Origin: Acanthamoeba castellanii str. Neff
Taxonomy: Eukaryota > Discosea > Longamoebia > Acanthamoebidae
Direction: 5' to 3'
DNA: 64,000 nucleotides
Assembly: GCF_000313135.1 (NCBI RefSeq)
Contig: NW_004457584.1
Location: 583,143-647,142 of the forward strand
Position 1 is the first letter of the stretch, and every line of letters starts with the position of its first letter. The translations under genes were made by a program, and so were the position numbers. Positions 23,068-33,996 of the stretch are shown here, one piece after another. A model generated the notes under the pieces. That model ran no database searches. It was given only the letters and a program-made list of their open reading frames with translations, and was not told the origin of the DNA.

Positions 23068-24801
23068 ATGGATTCTGAACTGGCTCTGGCGATTGCCCTT
23101 TCCCTGCAAGAGGAAAAGGAGCGACAACAACAGGTACTCCTCACCTCGAGGTCAAGACCCTCACCCCAAAGACCATCACCTCAAGACATACACTGGATTA
23201 CTTTTATTTATTGTTTATTTATGGCGTGGCAAAGGCGGCCAAGGTAGCGGAGTGGCCGCCTCTGTTCGAAGTGCAATGCTGCCGGACGTCCTTCTTCAGC
23301 CTCACCGCGCTCGAGGTGTGTCCATCGTGTGGCGGAGCCGTGGCTTTGCCGGACGACGGCCAACAACAGGCGAAGACAACGCCCGCCGAGGAGGACATCA
23401 AGACAACTACCGAGAGCGCACCATCGCTGCCGCCCAAGCGAACCAGGTACGACGCAGACGCCACTCTCGCCAAAGTGCACTTACGCGCAGGGGTGCTGCT
23501 GCCACGTCGATATTTCTATTCCTTTGGCAGGCACGACATCAACGTGGGACCCAGTAGGGGTCGGAGCTTGGCCATCAAGCCGACGGTGGGCACCTTTGGG
23601 CGCTACCACAACCGGATGCTCCTCCACTGCGGCCTGGCCGACTCCGCGGGCCGGGTGTACAACTTTGACGAGTCGGGGTGCCACGTCGACAGCGATTGGC
23701 ACGAGAGCATCAGCATCCCCGTGGCCGCGCCGCACCTGAGCGACGAGCAGTGGGACGCCGAGCTGGACCGACACCACAAAGCGGAGCTGACGTACGTCAG
23801 GCCTCATCGCTACATTACAGTGATGGCTCGCTTACGATGGTAAATGCGACAGGTTCAAGGCCTATCGGCCGTACAAACAGCTGCAGAACAACTGCTACGA
23901 CTACGTCATCCGCTTCCTCAATGGGGTCAAGTTCGAGGGCCGCAAGAACCACCAGAAGGAGGACATCGTGACACGGTTCATTCGTACGGCGGCCCTTCGC
24001 TTCGCTTCGCTTCGCTGCAAAGCAACAGATTAGGCTCGTCAAGGGTCTAACAGCTTCGATTGCAGAGGCGCCAATCGACCTCTTCGAGGGCTATTTCAGT
24101 GTGCGGCAGAAGCTCGACTCGCGGGAGGCGCAGCAGCAGGGCTACATCAAGCTGGACAGGTATGCTTGCCTCAGGGCTATCACTGTGAACGAGGCCCCGT
24201 TGGCGCTGTTTGATAGTAACGGCATCTCTCCCTCGTACCTAGCCTTGTGCAAGGTGGGCCGCGCCACACGTGCGACGGGTGTGGGCAACTGATCTCCCTC
24301 GACGATACGCGGCACCGCTGCACGGTGCGTGCGATTCGCTGTGGCGCGGTGTGCTCGCGGGTGCTCACAATGCGTTGACAAAACGGCAGGTGTGCAAAGA
24401 ATTCGACTTGTGCTCTGGCTGCAAGGACGTCGAGGTGGGACAACACAAGCGCGACCACCCGACACTCGCTGTGTACGTACTGTGCAATCGTCTTCACCAT
24501 TCAGCCCGCCAGCAGCTTATGTGCATGGTACAGAGCGGAGAGAGCCCGATTCACCTGTGATGGGTGCCGCAACACGATCACGACTTCCCACCACCGCTGC
24601 TTGGTACCCCCCCCCGCGCTCGCCCTCAGCCACGCCACCATCTCTCCCACGCCACCATCCCTCCCACTTACCTTTGCTCTCCATCTCCTGCATCTCTCAT
24701 TCCAGGAATGTCCCGACTTTGATCTCTGCGGCGAGTGCCACTCGACCAAGAAGGGCGTGGGCTCCACCCACACCAAGCACCACCGCACTCTCCGCCTCTA
24801 G
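23068..24801 (+). CDS. UIM, MKRN2OS-like (DUF4796) and tandem ZZ zinc-finger protein
   Basis: Multi-exon gene, ATG 23068-23070 to TAG 24799-24801. The first exon encodes DSELALAIALSLQEE, a good ubiquitin-interacting motif. The next exons hold a two-CxxC segment (QCCRTSFF, then EVCPSCGG). After it comes a domain with GRYHNRMLLHCGLADSAG, VYNFDESGCHVDSDWHE and NNCYDYVIRFLNG. That block resembles the MKRN2 opposite-strand protein domain (from memory, moderate confidence). The C-terminal exons carry two ZZ-type zinc fingers: HTCDGCGQ, CKEFDLCSGCKD, HKRDHP and then FTCDGCRNTI, CPDFDLCGECHS, HTKHHRTL. ZZ fingers and a UIM suggest a ubiquitin or N-degron/histone-tail reader role, which is inference. 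Confidence 0.7.
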
Positions 24802-25007
24802 TCCACCTCTCGCCACATGTCAATCAACACGAACCCCATCAACATCGTTGCTTCAGCGCGCCAACGGACCGATGAGGTTTGGGCGGGAAGAGAGAGACGT
24901 TACGAAAACACAGAGACGTTGGCCTAACGGCCGCCGGGCGGGGTCTGGCCGCCAATCCGGGCCGCTGGGCGGGTGTGGCGGTTATGCGACCACCACCATC
25001 GCCCGCC

Positions 25008-25016
25008 ATAAAAGCT
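25008..25016 (+). promoter_or_regulatory. Putative TATA box of the H3 gene
   Basis: The sequence CATAAAAG lies about 95 bases upstream of the histone H3 ATG within a GC-rich stretch. The position suits a TATA element with a roughly 65-base leader. No expression evidence is available. Confidence 0.45.
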
Positions 25017-25108
25017 CGGCCGCCTTTTGTCGATTTCTTCATCTTTCGTTCAAACACCACACACCACCAACACCCACAGCGCTTCAGCTAGATCATTCAA
25101 CTCTTTAG

Positions 25109-25661
<553 letters not shown>

Positions 25662-26398
25662 GCGTGCACAATGCACTCAACCTTCAACATCTTCATCTGT
25701 CGACATCTCCGTTCTCGCCATCCTCGATTCCTGTACGGAGGGAAATGGCGCCGAAGAAGAGATGCACCGATATGAAGGAAATGCAGGAGCCAACAGATGA
25801 CAGTGACCACAACGCGAGCGATGTACCGTGTACAGATAAATTTTTGTCAAACAAACATAAAAAGAAAAATAAACAAATTATAAAAACGCATTGTTGTAAT
25901 TTTTTTGCAACTCTTAGTTATTTCTAACATGGAGCGTCCTTCTGGGAGGACATTGTTTGAGAATGGAGATGTTGGACACTCTTTCAACGCTCCATCATTC
26001 CTTGCGCGTGGGGAGTCGCAGTGGCGTAGAAGGTTGGGCGTGAGTGTGTTGCGCGCCACAGACCCTAGGGTCCCTTGGTAGGGCTTGGCGACCCTAGAGT
26101 CCCTTGGCGGGCTTGGCGAATAGCGTGGAAGTTGCTTTGGTCGACTTCTCTCTTTGCGTTTCTTTCGCCGGTGCGAGAAAGAACTCCTATCGGGGCTCTC
26201 CCTCGCAGGCTTTCTGCTTATCTCACGCAGTTGCGTGCAGCACTTGGTGGTGCACTCTGTCTCTGTCGGTTCGCGCCTCTGCTCTGGGCTTCGCTCTTTT
26301 CGCTTTGCTCCATTATATCTTTTTATTATTTATTATTTATTATTTATTATATTTTATTGATATTTAAATATTCAAACCTCGAATGCAGTAGTGGCCGG
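25662..26398. other. Intergenic region between H3 and the hSac2-like gene
   Basis: AT-rich, with TTATTTA-type runs near 26325-26350 and an imperfect tandem duplication at 26062-26118. A short open frame starting near 25744 (MAPKKRCTDMKEM) has no recognisable family and is probably 3' UTR or chance. A possible 5' UTR acceptor (ATGCAG) occurs at about 26383-26388, just before the next start. Confidence 0.5.
26062..26118. repeat. Imperfect tandem duplication of about 28 bases
   Basis: Two adjacent copies share GACCCTAG, GTCCCTTGG and GGGCTTGGC, differing at two or three positions and by one base in length. The first copy contains the palindrome GACCCTAGGGTC. Confidence 0.75.
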
Positions 26399-29300
26399 AT
26401 GGAGTCAGATCGGAAGGCGCTGAGGACGAGCTTGACGAGCGAGGTGCTGGGCAAGAAGGAGGAGGTGGTCACTGCCCTCTTGCCGCACTATGAAGCCCTC
26501 ATTCAACGGTCCTGTGACCGCGTAGCGAGAATTCCGATAGACATCAACTGGGAATCGTTCATCAAGGCCAAGCGACCCGACTTGGCCCTCTCCACCCTTC
26601 ATCTATGGGGCAGCTACTTCGTGTTGCATCGAATCGCAAGCGTTATCGAAGAAATCTGCACCTCCGCTACTCCCGCATCCCCGCTATCTACGAGCGGCCA
26701 TCCAGCTTCAGCTCCTTCTGTCATCCCTTCGTCTCCTTCATCTACACCACCTTCTGCTTCCATACCGCTCTACCCTGGCGGCAAATCGATTATCGCATCG
26801 CAATTGGTGCGCATTATTGTTCAGAATGAAGACAAGCCTCTCCACGGCAAGGACAAAGTCGTGCTCAAGCCCTACCTGAGGAAGAAGCACAACAACGACA
26901 AGGAGAAGGCCGAAAACGATGAGGAAGTAGAAGACGAGGAGGTGTGGGTGTTGACCCTCCGTGGCAACTTCGGCCAGGGTGCCCTCGGCGGCTTCTCGCG
27001 CAAGCGGCTCATCTCAACCCTCACCCGACGCCTCAAGCTCACCGCGCTCCACCACAAGGCCCTGCTTGACCACGTCATTCTGCCGCGCTGCAACGCCCAG
27101 CTCCTCGCCCTCGCCGGCGGCGACAGCACCAACGACAGCCCCAAGGCCACCGACGACGAAGACGACGAACTCGTGCGCGGCAGCGGAGTGGTCGCAGTTC
27201 AGGTGGCGATCGACTGGGAGACGATCGACGAGTGCGACGACGAGCGTGCGCTGCGCAACCTCGCCGCCTGGTGCGGCCACTACTCGCTGGCGCAGGTGGC
27301 GCTGGCCTTCACGGAGCTCGCCGAGCGGTGGAAGACGGCCGAGTGCGTGAGTGCGGTGGTGCAGAGGGTGGTGGTACGGCACGTTCCGGGCCAGGACGCC
27401 ACGCGCAAGCGCTGCTTTGTCGAGGCCGGCACGCTCTACATCGACGGCGTCTGGGAGCTCGACGGCTGGCAAGCTGGATTCCGGCATCACCAAATCGCTG
27501 AGGTCTGGCTCCGTGTCGTGCGTCGTGTGCGTCGTGTGTCGTGCGTGCTGCATCGAACTAACATGGATGCACTATACACGTTCAACAGGTGCTGAAGCAG
27601 ACCCACTACCTGGCCACGTGCCCGCATCGAGGAAAGAAGAAGTTTAAGTACCTCAAGCGAGCCCTGCAGTCGACGAACGTGCTCAACGGCCATGTCGACT
27701 ACCTCAAGCGGATTCTGTCGCAGCCCTGCTTCCAGCAGCCGGTACTCTCACCCGCCCATGGATCACACGCACACTCACACGCACACGCACACGCACACGC
27801 ACACGCACACGCACACGCACACGCACACGCACACGCACACGCACACGCACACGCACCACCGCACACGCACGATTGCAGGCAGACGATCGCTCACGCGTTG
27901 AACTGTGTGACAGGACCAGGCGCTCACGAATGCCATCAACACCTGCCTGCAGCCGTACGTGACCAAGGGCGAGGAATACATCCACGGTTGGCATTGCATC
28001 AAGGTATATCATCCCTGCGCGTGCATTGCGCCATGCATGTGGGTTCACTGTTTGTTAGAGCATTCATTCCCTAAACGCGTTGCGTTGCATTGGGGGTGAG
28101 CAGGTGAACTTCCGCGGGCAAGCGCAGGAGCGAATCGTGGTACTCACCGACTGCGCAGTGTACACCTTCGCCTACGACTTTGCGAAGAACAAGATCGACA
28201 ACGATCGCGTCCACCGACACGTGCATGAACACTTCAAACACATCACCTACGGTACAGCGCCGCACACACCGCACAACACGCAATCTCGATTGACTGACTG
28301 GTCGTCTGTGGTGGCGGATAGGCAAATACATGAATGCAGCGGGGGGCCAGGCCGAGTACTGCCTGCGCTACGAGACTCACGAGCGCGTGAAGAAGGACAA
28401 GGACGCCAAGTCCGGCGGCCGTTCGCTCGGCAACGTGGTGGCCAAGGCCGAGTCCGCCGCGGCGCTCAACCAAAAGGTGCTCGGCCTCGTCGAGCTCATG
28501 GTCGACGAGCAGCTCAATCCCAACAACGAGGCTACGCCCGCCGCCGCCGCTGGCGACAACAGCGAAGCGGGGCTCGGGCGCGAGGTAGACACCGGCGTGA
28601 AGGGCTTCACGTGCCGGCGGCTGCTCAAGCTGCTGGGTGAGACCATTCTCAAGTACCACGACAACTACCGGCTCGACCTGGCCCACCTCCTGCCGGGTCC
28701 CGCCATGGGGCTCATCGACGGCCTGGGCCTCTTGGCCGCCATCCTGGAGGATCACCAGCACGCCCTCGTCGAGGGGCTCGTCCATGCCGCAGGTAAGGTT
28801 TCTGCGCGCGTGTGTGTGGCGTTTGCTTTACTTACTAGGGTTGCTTGGCTCGGTCGCAGGCGAGCCGCACCTACAGGGGCAGGTGAAGCTGGACAACAGC
28901 CCGGCCACGACGCTGCACTTTGTGCTCAAGTCGCTCCTCGCCCAGCTCAAGGCGCTGCTGGTCAAGCGCGCCGCCGCCGACGGCCGCGAACGCGACGAGA
29001 CCGACTCCAGCGAGGCCTCGCTGCACAACTTCACCCTCGCACCGCCCACGCCCTCCTCCACCTCCTCTTCTTCCTCCTCCGCCGCCTCGTCTGTACATAT
29101 CCTCTTCTTCGTGTCGCAGCTGCTCAAGCAGATGCAGCGACTCGAGCGCATCGAGCAGGTCGAGCTCATGGGCGGCATGACCGCCAGCGCCAGCAAACGC
29201 AGGACCAGCCGCGAGAACAGCCACGTCGACCACGACGCGACGAGCGACACGTCGACTGCGCCGGCGAAGAAGACGACGACGAAGCGACCACGGACCGGTA

Positions 29301-30593
29301 CGGTGCTGGGGCCGGCAGCGAACAACCGACGCATGTTCCACCTCCCGACGCCCGAACCGCTGCCCGTCAGCCGCGTCCTCCAGCGCATCGGCGAGCACCT
29401 GCGCGGCCTCGCCCTCCCGCCCTTCCGCTTTCCTTCCTCCTCCGTACAACTCTTTGCCTCCTCTTCCTCCACCTCTTCGTCTTCGTCTTCATCTTCTCCA
29501 TCGTCATCGGCCACTTCATCATCATCGCCATCGCCCGCTTCGTCTTCTTCATCGTCGTCGTCATCGTCGCCGCCGCCAACGACATCGCCGGTGGAGCTGG
29601 CGGACGTCAGTCTGTCGGCCGAGGATCTGATCGAGGCGGTGGTCAAGGCCCTGATCGACAAACCGATCCCCGCCGTCGAGTTTCCCGAGCTTCGTTCCCG
29701 CAAAATGGCACGCACACACGCCACACGCCCAACCGCACACGCGCACGCCGCACACGCCCAACCGCACACGCGCCACCGCACGCATGCGGCTTACATTGCG
29801 TGTGTGTGGGTGTGTGTGTGTGTGTGTTCAGATATCGGTGCTGGAGCGATGCGTGGAGCCGCTGCTGCGCCTCGACCTCGCCCCCCTTCCAGCACGCGGC
29901 GGTCGACCAGCTCCTCGGCTTGGCCAAGCCCAAGCCCAAAGCCAACAAACCGTCATCATCTCCATCTTCATCGTCTCCCTTCTCCACCTCCGCGGGCTCA
30001 TCGTCGCCTTCGTTCTTTCGCAAGTTCATCCCCGAGGAGCCCGACACCTGGGTACTCCTCCTCAAGCCCGCCGCCGACATCGACGACCCCGACGCCCGAC
30101 AAGGTACCCACCACCCCCCACCCCCACCTCCCACCCCCCACCGACGTCTGATGGTGAGCTGACGTGGGTGGTGGCTGCGCGCAGATCTGGTGAAGGAGAT
30201 GGGCTGGGCGATCTACGGCGCGGCGCGGACGGCCCTGCGGCCGTGGTGGGCGCCCAAGCCCGAGCGACGCGGCCTGACCGCGCCGTCGTCCTTCTTCGCG
30301 CAGGTCTACAACAAGACGGGCCAGGGCAAGTCCAACCGACCCTCAACGACGACGACGACCACCACCGCAGCTGCACACTCCTCTTCCTCCTTCTCGCCAT
30401 CCTCACCACCTTCTTCATCGGCATCGTCTTCTTCATCTTCCGGCGGAGGCACCAGCTCGGCGCCGGCCATGGTCACGCGCGACTCGTCGTTGATCGCCTC
30501 GCCGCAGCGCACGTTCGCCATCTCGCCGGCCATGGTCGCCGCCGCCGTCGATCGACGACGCTCCATGCCCTCNNNNNNNNNNNNNNNNNNNNN
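26399..30593 (+). CDS. hSac2/TPRG-like domain protein (3' end lost at assembly gap)
   Basis: The start chosen is ATG 26399-26401 (MESDRKALRTSL). Exon 1 (to about 27508) carries helical segments and Ser/Pro linkers. Following exons read KQTHYLATCPHRGKKKFKYL and then DQALTNAINTCLQPYVTKGE, ending YIHGWHCIK. The next exon has ERIVVLTDCAVYTFAYDFAK, which resembles the PH-like hSac2 domain shared by INPP5F and TPRG proteins. Later exons are helical with very long Ser runs (29455-29580). One intron appears to use a GC donor (29707-29831), and a C6 run at 29881-29886 breaks the frame. The last visible exon starts with DLVKEMGWAIYGAARTALR and runs into the Ns. Function unknown; membrane or phosphoinositide association is inference. 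Confidence 0.5.
27768..27863. repeat. Intronic CACACG hexamer array
   Basis: About fifteen copies of CACACG/ACGCAC fill the 27742-27914 intron of the hSac2-like gene. It reads as HAHAHA or CVCVCV in other frames, which is not coding. Confidence 0.9.
30573..30593. other. Assembly gap (21 N)
   Basis: Twenty-one undetermined bases interrupt the hSac2-like gene after RRRSMP. The sequence after the gap does not obviously continue the same reading frame. Confidence 0.99.
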
Positions 30594-31075
30594 CCCGAAT
30601 GACGAGCTTCTTGCTTGCCGCGGCCCCACAACAAAACCACCAGAAGAAACTTGTTTGGGTCGCGGATTGGTCGAGTCAATACGGAGTTTCAGTTCAAAGC
30701 GGCCCATTGGTTGTTTTTAAGTGCAACCACCAGACATTCTGGCATAGTTCTGGTTTGGTCCCACACTCGTGGGCCGGGGTGGTCATAAGGCGCAGAGCCG
30801 CGCCAGCATTCCTCATGAGAAGCGCAGGCCGCGACCACCTCCACCCACCAGTTCGCTGGTGAGCAAGAGGTGCACAAATGGCGCTGTGATCCTTCGTAAA
30901 TTACACCCCCCTTACTACCGCGCACGTCTGCGCACGCAGACGCCCCCCGTGTGGACAGCAAGCTTGTGGAGCGGCTGTCCACACCCCAACCCAATCAAGA
31001 ATAAACCAAACCAACAACGACCAAAGAGGCTTAACTGCTGTTTTGTGCCAACCGCCCGGTTCATAGGCTGGAAGC
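30594..31075. other. Unassigned region after the gap
   Basis: These 482 bases show no convincing exon or RNA gene. Open frames exist on both strands but have no family features. The 3' end of the upstream gene and the 3' UTR of the convergent FYVE gene are expected here. A tRNA-like fold was considered and rejected. Confidence 0.5.
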
Positions 31076-33459
31076 CTAGTCTTCGCCTTCATCAAAATCA
31101 TCACTCTCCTCCTCATGGTCGCCCTCGCTTCGTGTGACTGGCGCGGGGAGGGTCTGTCCGGAGGAAGGTTGTTCAGCGCACGACACACACGACACATGAC
31201 ACGACACACACGACACACGAAAAAGCCAGACCTGAAGGTTGGTGGTACCTTCTGGAAGGGGAGGAGGCATTCGTTCTTGTGTTCCCACAGGGCCACGCGC
31301 ACCTCGCGCACGAGGAGCAGCTCCTTGGCGCTGCGACACTTGTAGGCCACCAGCTCGCTCACCCTTCGCTGGTACTCCACCAGCAGCGCCAGCAGCGCCT
31401 TCTTCAACTCGTCGCGCTTCTGCTCACAACAAATGGTCAGCCACGCCTCACACCGCCTCGAGAGCGAGTGCAAAGGGAAAAGGCACGTACGGCGATCTGC
31501 TCGGCCGAGAGGTGTCGCATTTCGTCGTCTTCCTCATTCTCTGGCTTCGCTTTCTTCTTCGCTTTTCCTTCGCTCTTCTTTGTTTTCGTCTTCTTGCTCT
31601 TCGTCTTGCGCCGAGCTCTCTCTTCATTGTCGTCATCGTCATCATCTTCGTCGTTGTCGTCGTCGCCTTCGTTCCACTCAATGGCGACGTCGTCTCGGTC
31701 GATCAGGTCCTCGTCCGCCTCCGCCGCAGCGTCATCGCGCTGATGGGGCCAGACCCCGTCGAGCTCGTCGACCACCGCGAAGCCTTCCATGATGTCCACG
31801 CTCGAGATGAGGTCAAAGTACTGCACGAGGGCCGCGTCGATCGAGCCCTTCATCGACGCGATGCCGTCGTAGAGCAGCTTGAGCGGGTGCTCCTCGCACT
31901 CGCGCAGCTTCTGCTGGAAGTGGAGCACCTCCTCCCGTCGCCGGATGACCTGCGAGCACTGCTTGCAGCACCGCACGCTTCCCTCGGTCGCCACTGGTCG
32001 TGGCCCACACCACACCACACTCGGTCAGTCGTGTGCGCACACAACACGCACGACACGCACATGCGTGGTGAAGGGGTCGAGTACGCGGAGCTGTTCGGTT
32101 GACGGTGGAGCGGGCGAGGCTGACGGCGTATTTACAGCATTCCTCGCACGCGGCGCGATCGCACAACTTACAGACGTACTTGTCGATCGACAAATACCCA
32201 AACGGCCGTCTGTCGTGTGTCGTGTGTCGTGTGTCGTGTGCGGTGGTGCGTGTCGTGTGCGTGTCGTGCGCATGTCAGAAGGGCGGTGCTGAAAATGAAG
32301 AGCGGCGTGGCAAAGGCGAGTACGCGCAAAAGGAGCATATGGTGTCGGCCGGCGCGTAGGCCCACTCGCTGATGGCGCTCGAGCTCCACTTGATCAGCGG
32401 AGACACCGAGCTGGTCACGGTGCCCAACGCGCTCTCTATCGCCTTCACCTGCAGTCATCACCACGGTCTTGTAAGAGCCCGCACAGTGTGCGTGTCGTGT
32501 GCGTGTCGTGTTGTGTGCGTGTCGTGCAGGTGGTGTACCTCGCCAGCGTCGGCCCGCTGCTGCATTCGCTCCTGCCGCTTCTTCCTGCGTTGCGCGGTGT
32601 CGTGCTGGTCCTTCGACAGCTGCCTGAGCTTCATCAGCGTCACGTCGTCGCGCATCCTCGCGAGCGACCTGATCTCGTTGCGCAGGCTCGCGTACCCCGT
32701 CGAGTGGTCCCTCACGTGCCCTGTGCGCGGCCAGCCCCGCGCATGCGCGAATGCCACGTCAGCCGACGAGCCCAGGCGGCATGATGGGGAGAGAGGGCAC
32801 GCACCGAGGGTCTGCGGCTCCAGCCGCGCGCACCGCAGGCACAGGAGGTCCTCGACGGCGCCGTCGTGGGGCGGTGGCGGAGCTGCTGTGGCCTTGGGGT
32901 CCGACGACGGCGTCGTAGGCTGCTGTGGGCGCCGTCGCCTGTAGCGGCAGTGCCGGTAGCAGAAGTGATGCTTGCATCTGCATCGACAAGACGGCATCGG
33001 GCACGAGGGATGTTGTGAGTAGAGAGAGATGGAGAGATGGAGGTGGAGGGTGAGAGTTATGAGCGCACCTGGCGCATACGCGGTAGCCTTGCATCCAACC
33101 GAATTGGACGTGGCAGTTCGATTCAAAGCAGCCCAGAATCCTCTCCTCGCCATCCAGCAGTGATGAAGGCCTCACGAAAGATGTCTCTTCCTCCTCGTCC
33201 AGAAGGAAAGTGTCGCAATCGGATCCATGTCGTTCTGATTCCCTCCTTTGTCTGCTTGGATTGGACCTGCGTTGTTTGTGCTTGCTCGAGGGTCCTTCGG
33301 CTTGGGCACCATCACCACAACTTCCGATGAGGAGGTGCTCAGCCACGAACCCACCGATTTCGACGTGGACTCGTAGTAGCCGTTGATCGAGTCCCACGAG
33401 GGCACGTACGCCAGTTTCCCCACCCAGTCCATCGGTCGTCTCGCGTTCTGTATCCACAA
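31076..33459 (-). CDS. Double FYVE-type zinc-finger protein
   Basis: Minus-strand gene ending DDFDEGED-TAG at about 31076. The 5' end is uncertain; one possible start is the ATG at 33457-33459 (MWIQNARRPMDW), which may instead be an intron end. The first FYVE-like unit is GCFESNCHVQFG, YRVCARCKHHFCYRHC (in-phase splice), VEDLLCLRC. A helical segment follows (TLMKLRQLSKDQHDTAQRRK). A second, standard FYVE comes next: ADTICSFCARPFGYL, DKYVCKLCDRAACEECCKY, SVRCCKQCSQV. The C-terminal part (QKLRECEEHPLKLLYDGIAS, acidic DDDNDED tract, then LKKALLALLVEYQRRV) is coiled coil. FYVE domains bind PI3P on early endosomes, so an endosomal effector role is likely. Two possible introns near 33290 are not resolved. 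Confidence 0.65.
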
Positions 33460-33996
33460 GTTGCGAAGTCAAATGGAATAAAGTTTGATTTGCGATCTTT
33501 CCTTCTCTTTTTCTTTCCTTTTCGAATCTTCTTTTAAATTCAATTTGAAAGGGCCAACCAACAAGATGTCGAAGGCTGGAGGCTAGGAAGCAAATGATGA
33601 GGCCCCGCAGGATCAACGATCTTTGGTGATCTGTGTTGAGCCGCACATCGCCGCTTCCCCTCTTTGCCGCTTTCGCCCACATTTCCAGTCACTTTCTGAT
33701 TTATATTCGGCCGCCCACATTTGTAAGTGTGCTACACGGCAAGCCGCAGCCGTGGTTGGAACACAACGATCGCGGTGGACCACCCTGGAACTTCAACACG
33801 TAGAAATGTCTGCTCTGCAACCTTTCACACAAGTTCTTTAGACTTGCACCTGTACACGTCTACAGCCACCCGACTGCAAGGTGCTTCGTCTCTACGTTTT
33901 ACATGGCGCTCATCACCTCCTCCTCCTCACCACTTCAATCGTTTTTGCACACGTACCGTAATACAGACACAACCAGCTGGACAGTACCGGTAGAAG
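33460..33996. other. Divergent intergenic region
   Basis: Lies between the FYVE gene (leftward) and the CRIB-LRR gene (rightward). The 33460-33560 part is AT-rich with TTC/CTTTT runs on one strand, typical of a 5' leader or intron. A first exon of the FYVE gene may be hidden here. Nothing else is recognisable. Confidence 0.4.

Noticed and set aside
25744..25927. Small protein-coding gene after histone H3
   Set aside because: No family, no splice evidence, AT-rich end, directly after the H3 stop; more likely 3' UTR or chance.
26075..26398. Upstream start of the hSac2-like gene at 26075
   Set aside because: The extended N-terminus is compositionally odd, covers AT-rich repeats and includes an apparent acceptor before 26389. 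The ATG at 26399 is preferred.
27750..27900. CRISPR-like array
   Set aside because: Units are 5-9 bases with no spacers, sit inside introns of a eukaryotic gene, and are simple microsatellites.
30770..30860. tRNA-like segment
   Set aside because: A TGGTC/GACCA-type pairing is visible, but there is no A box, no GTTCGA-type B box and no acceptor stem of seven pairs.
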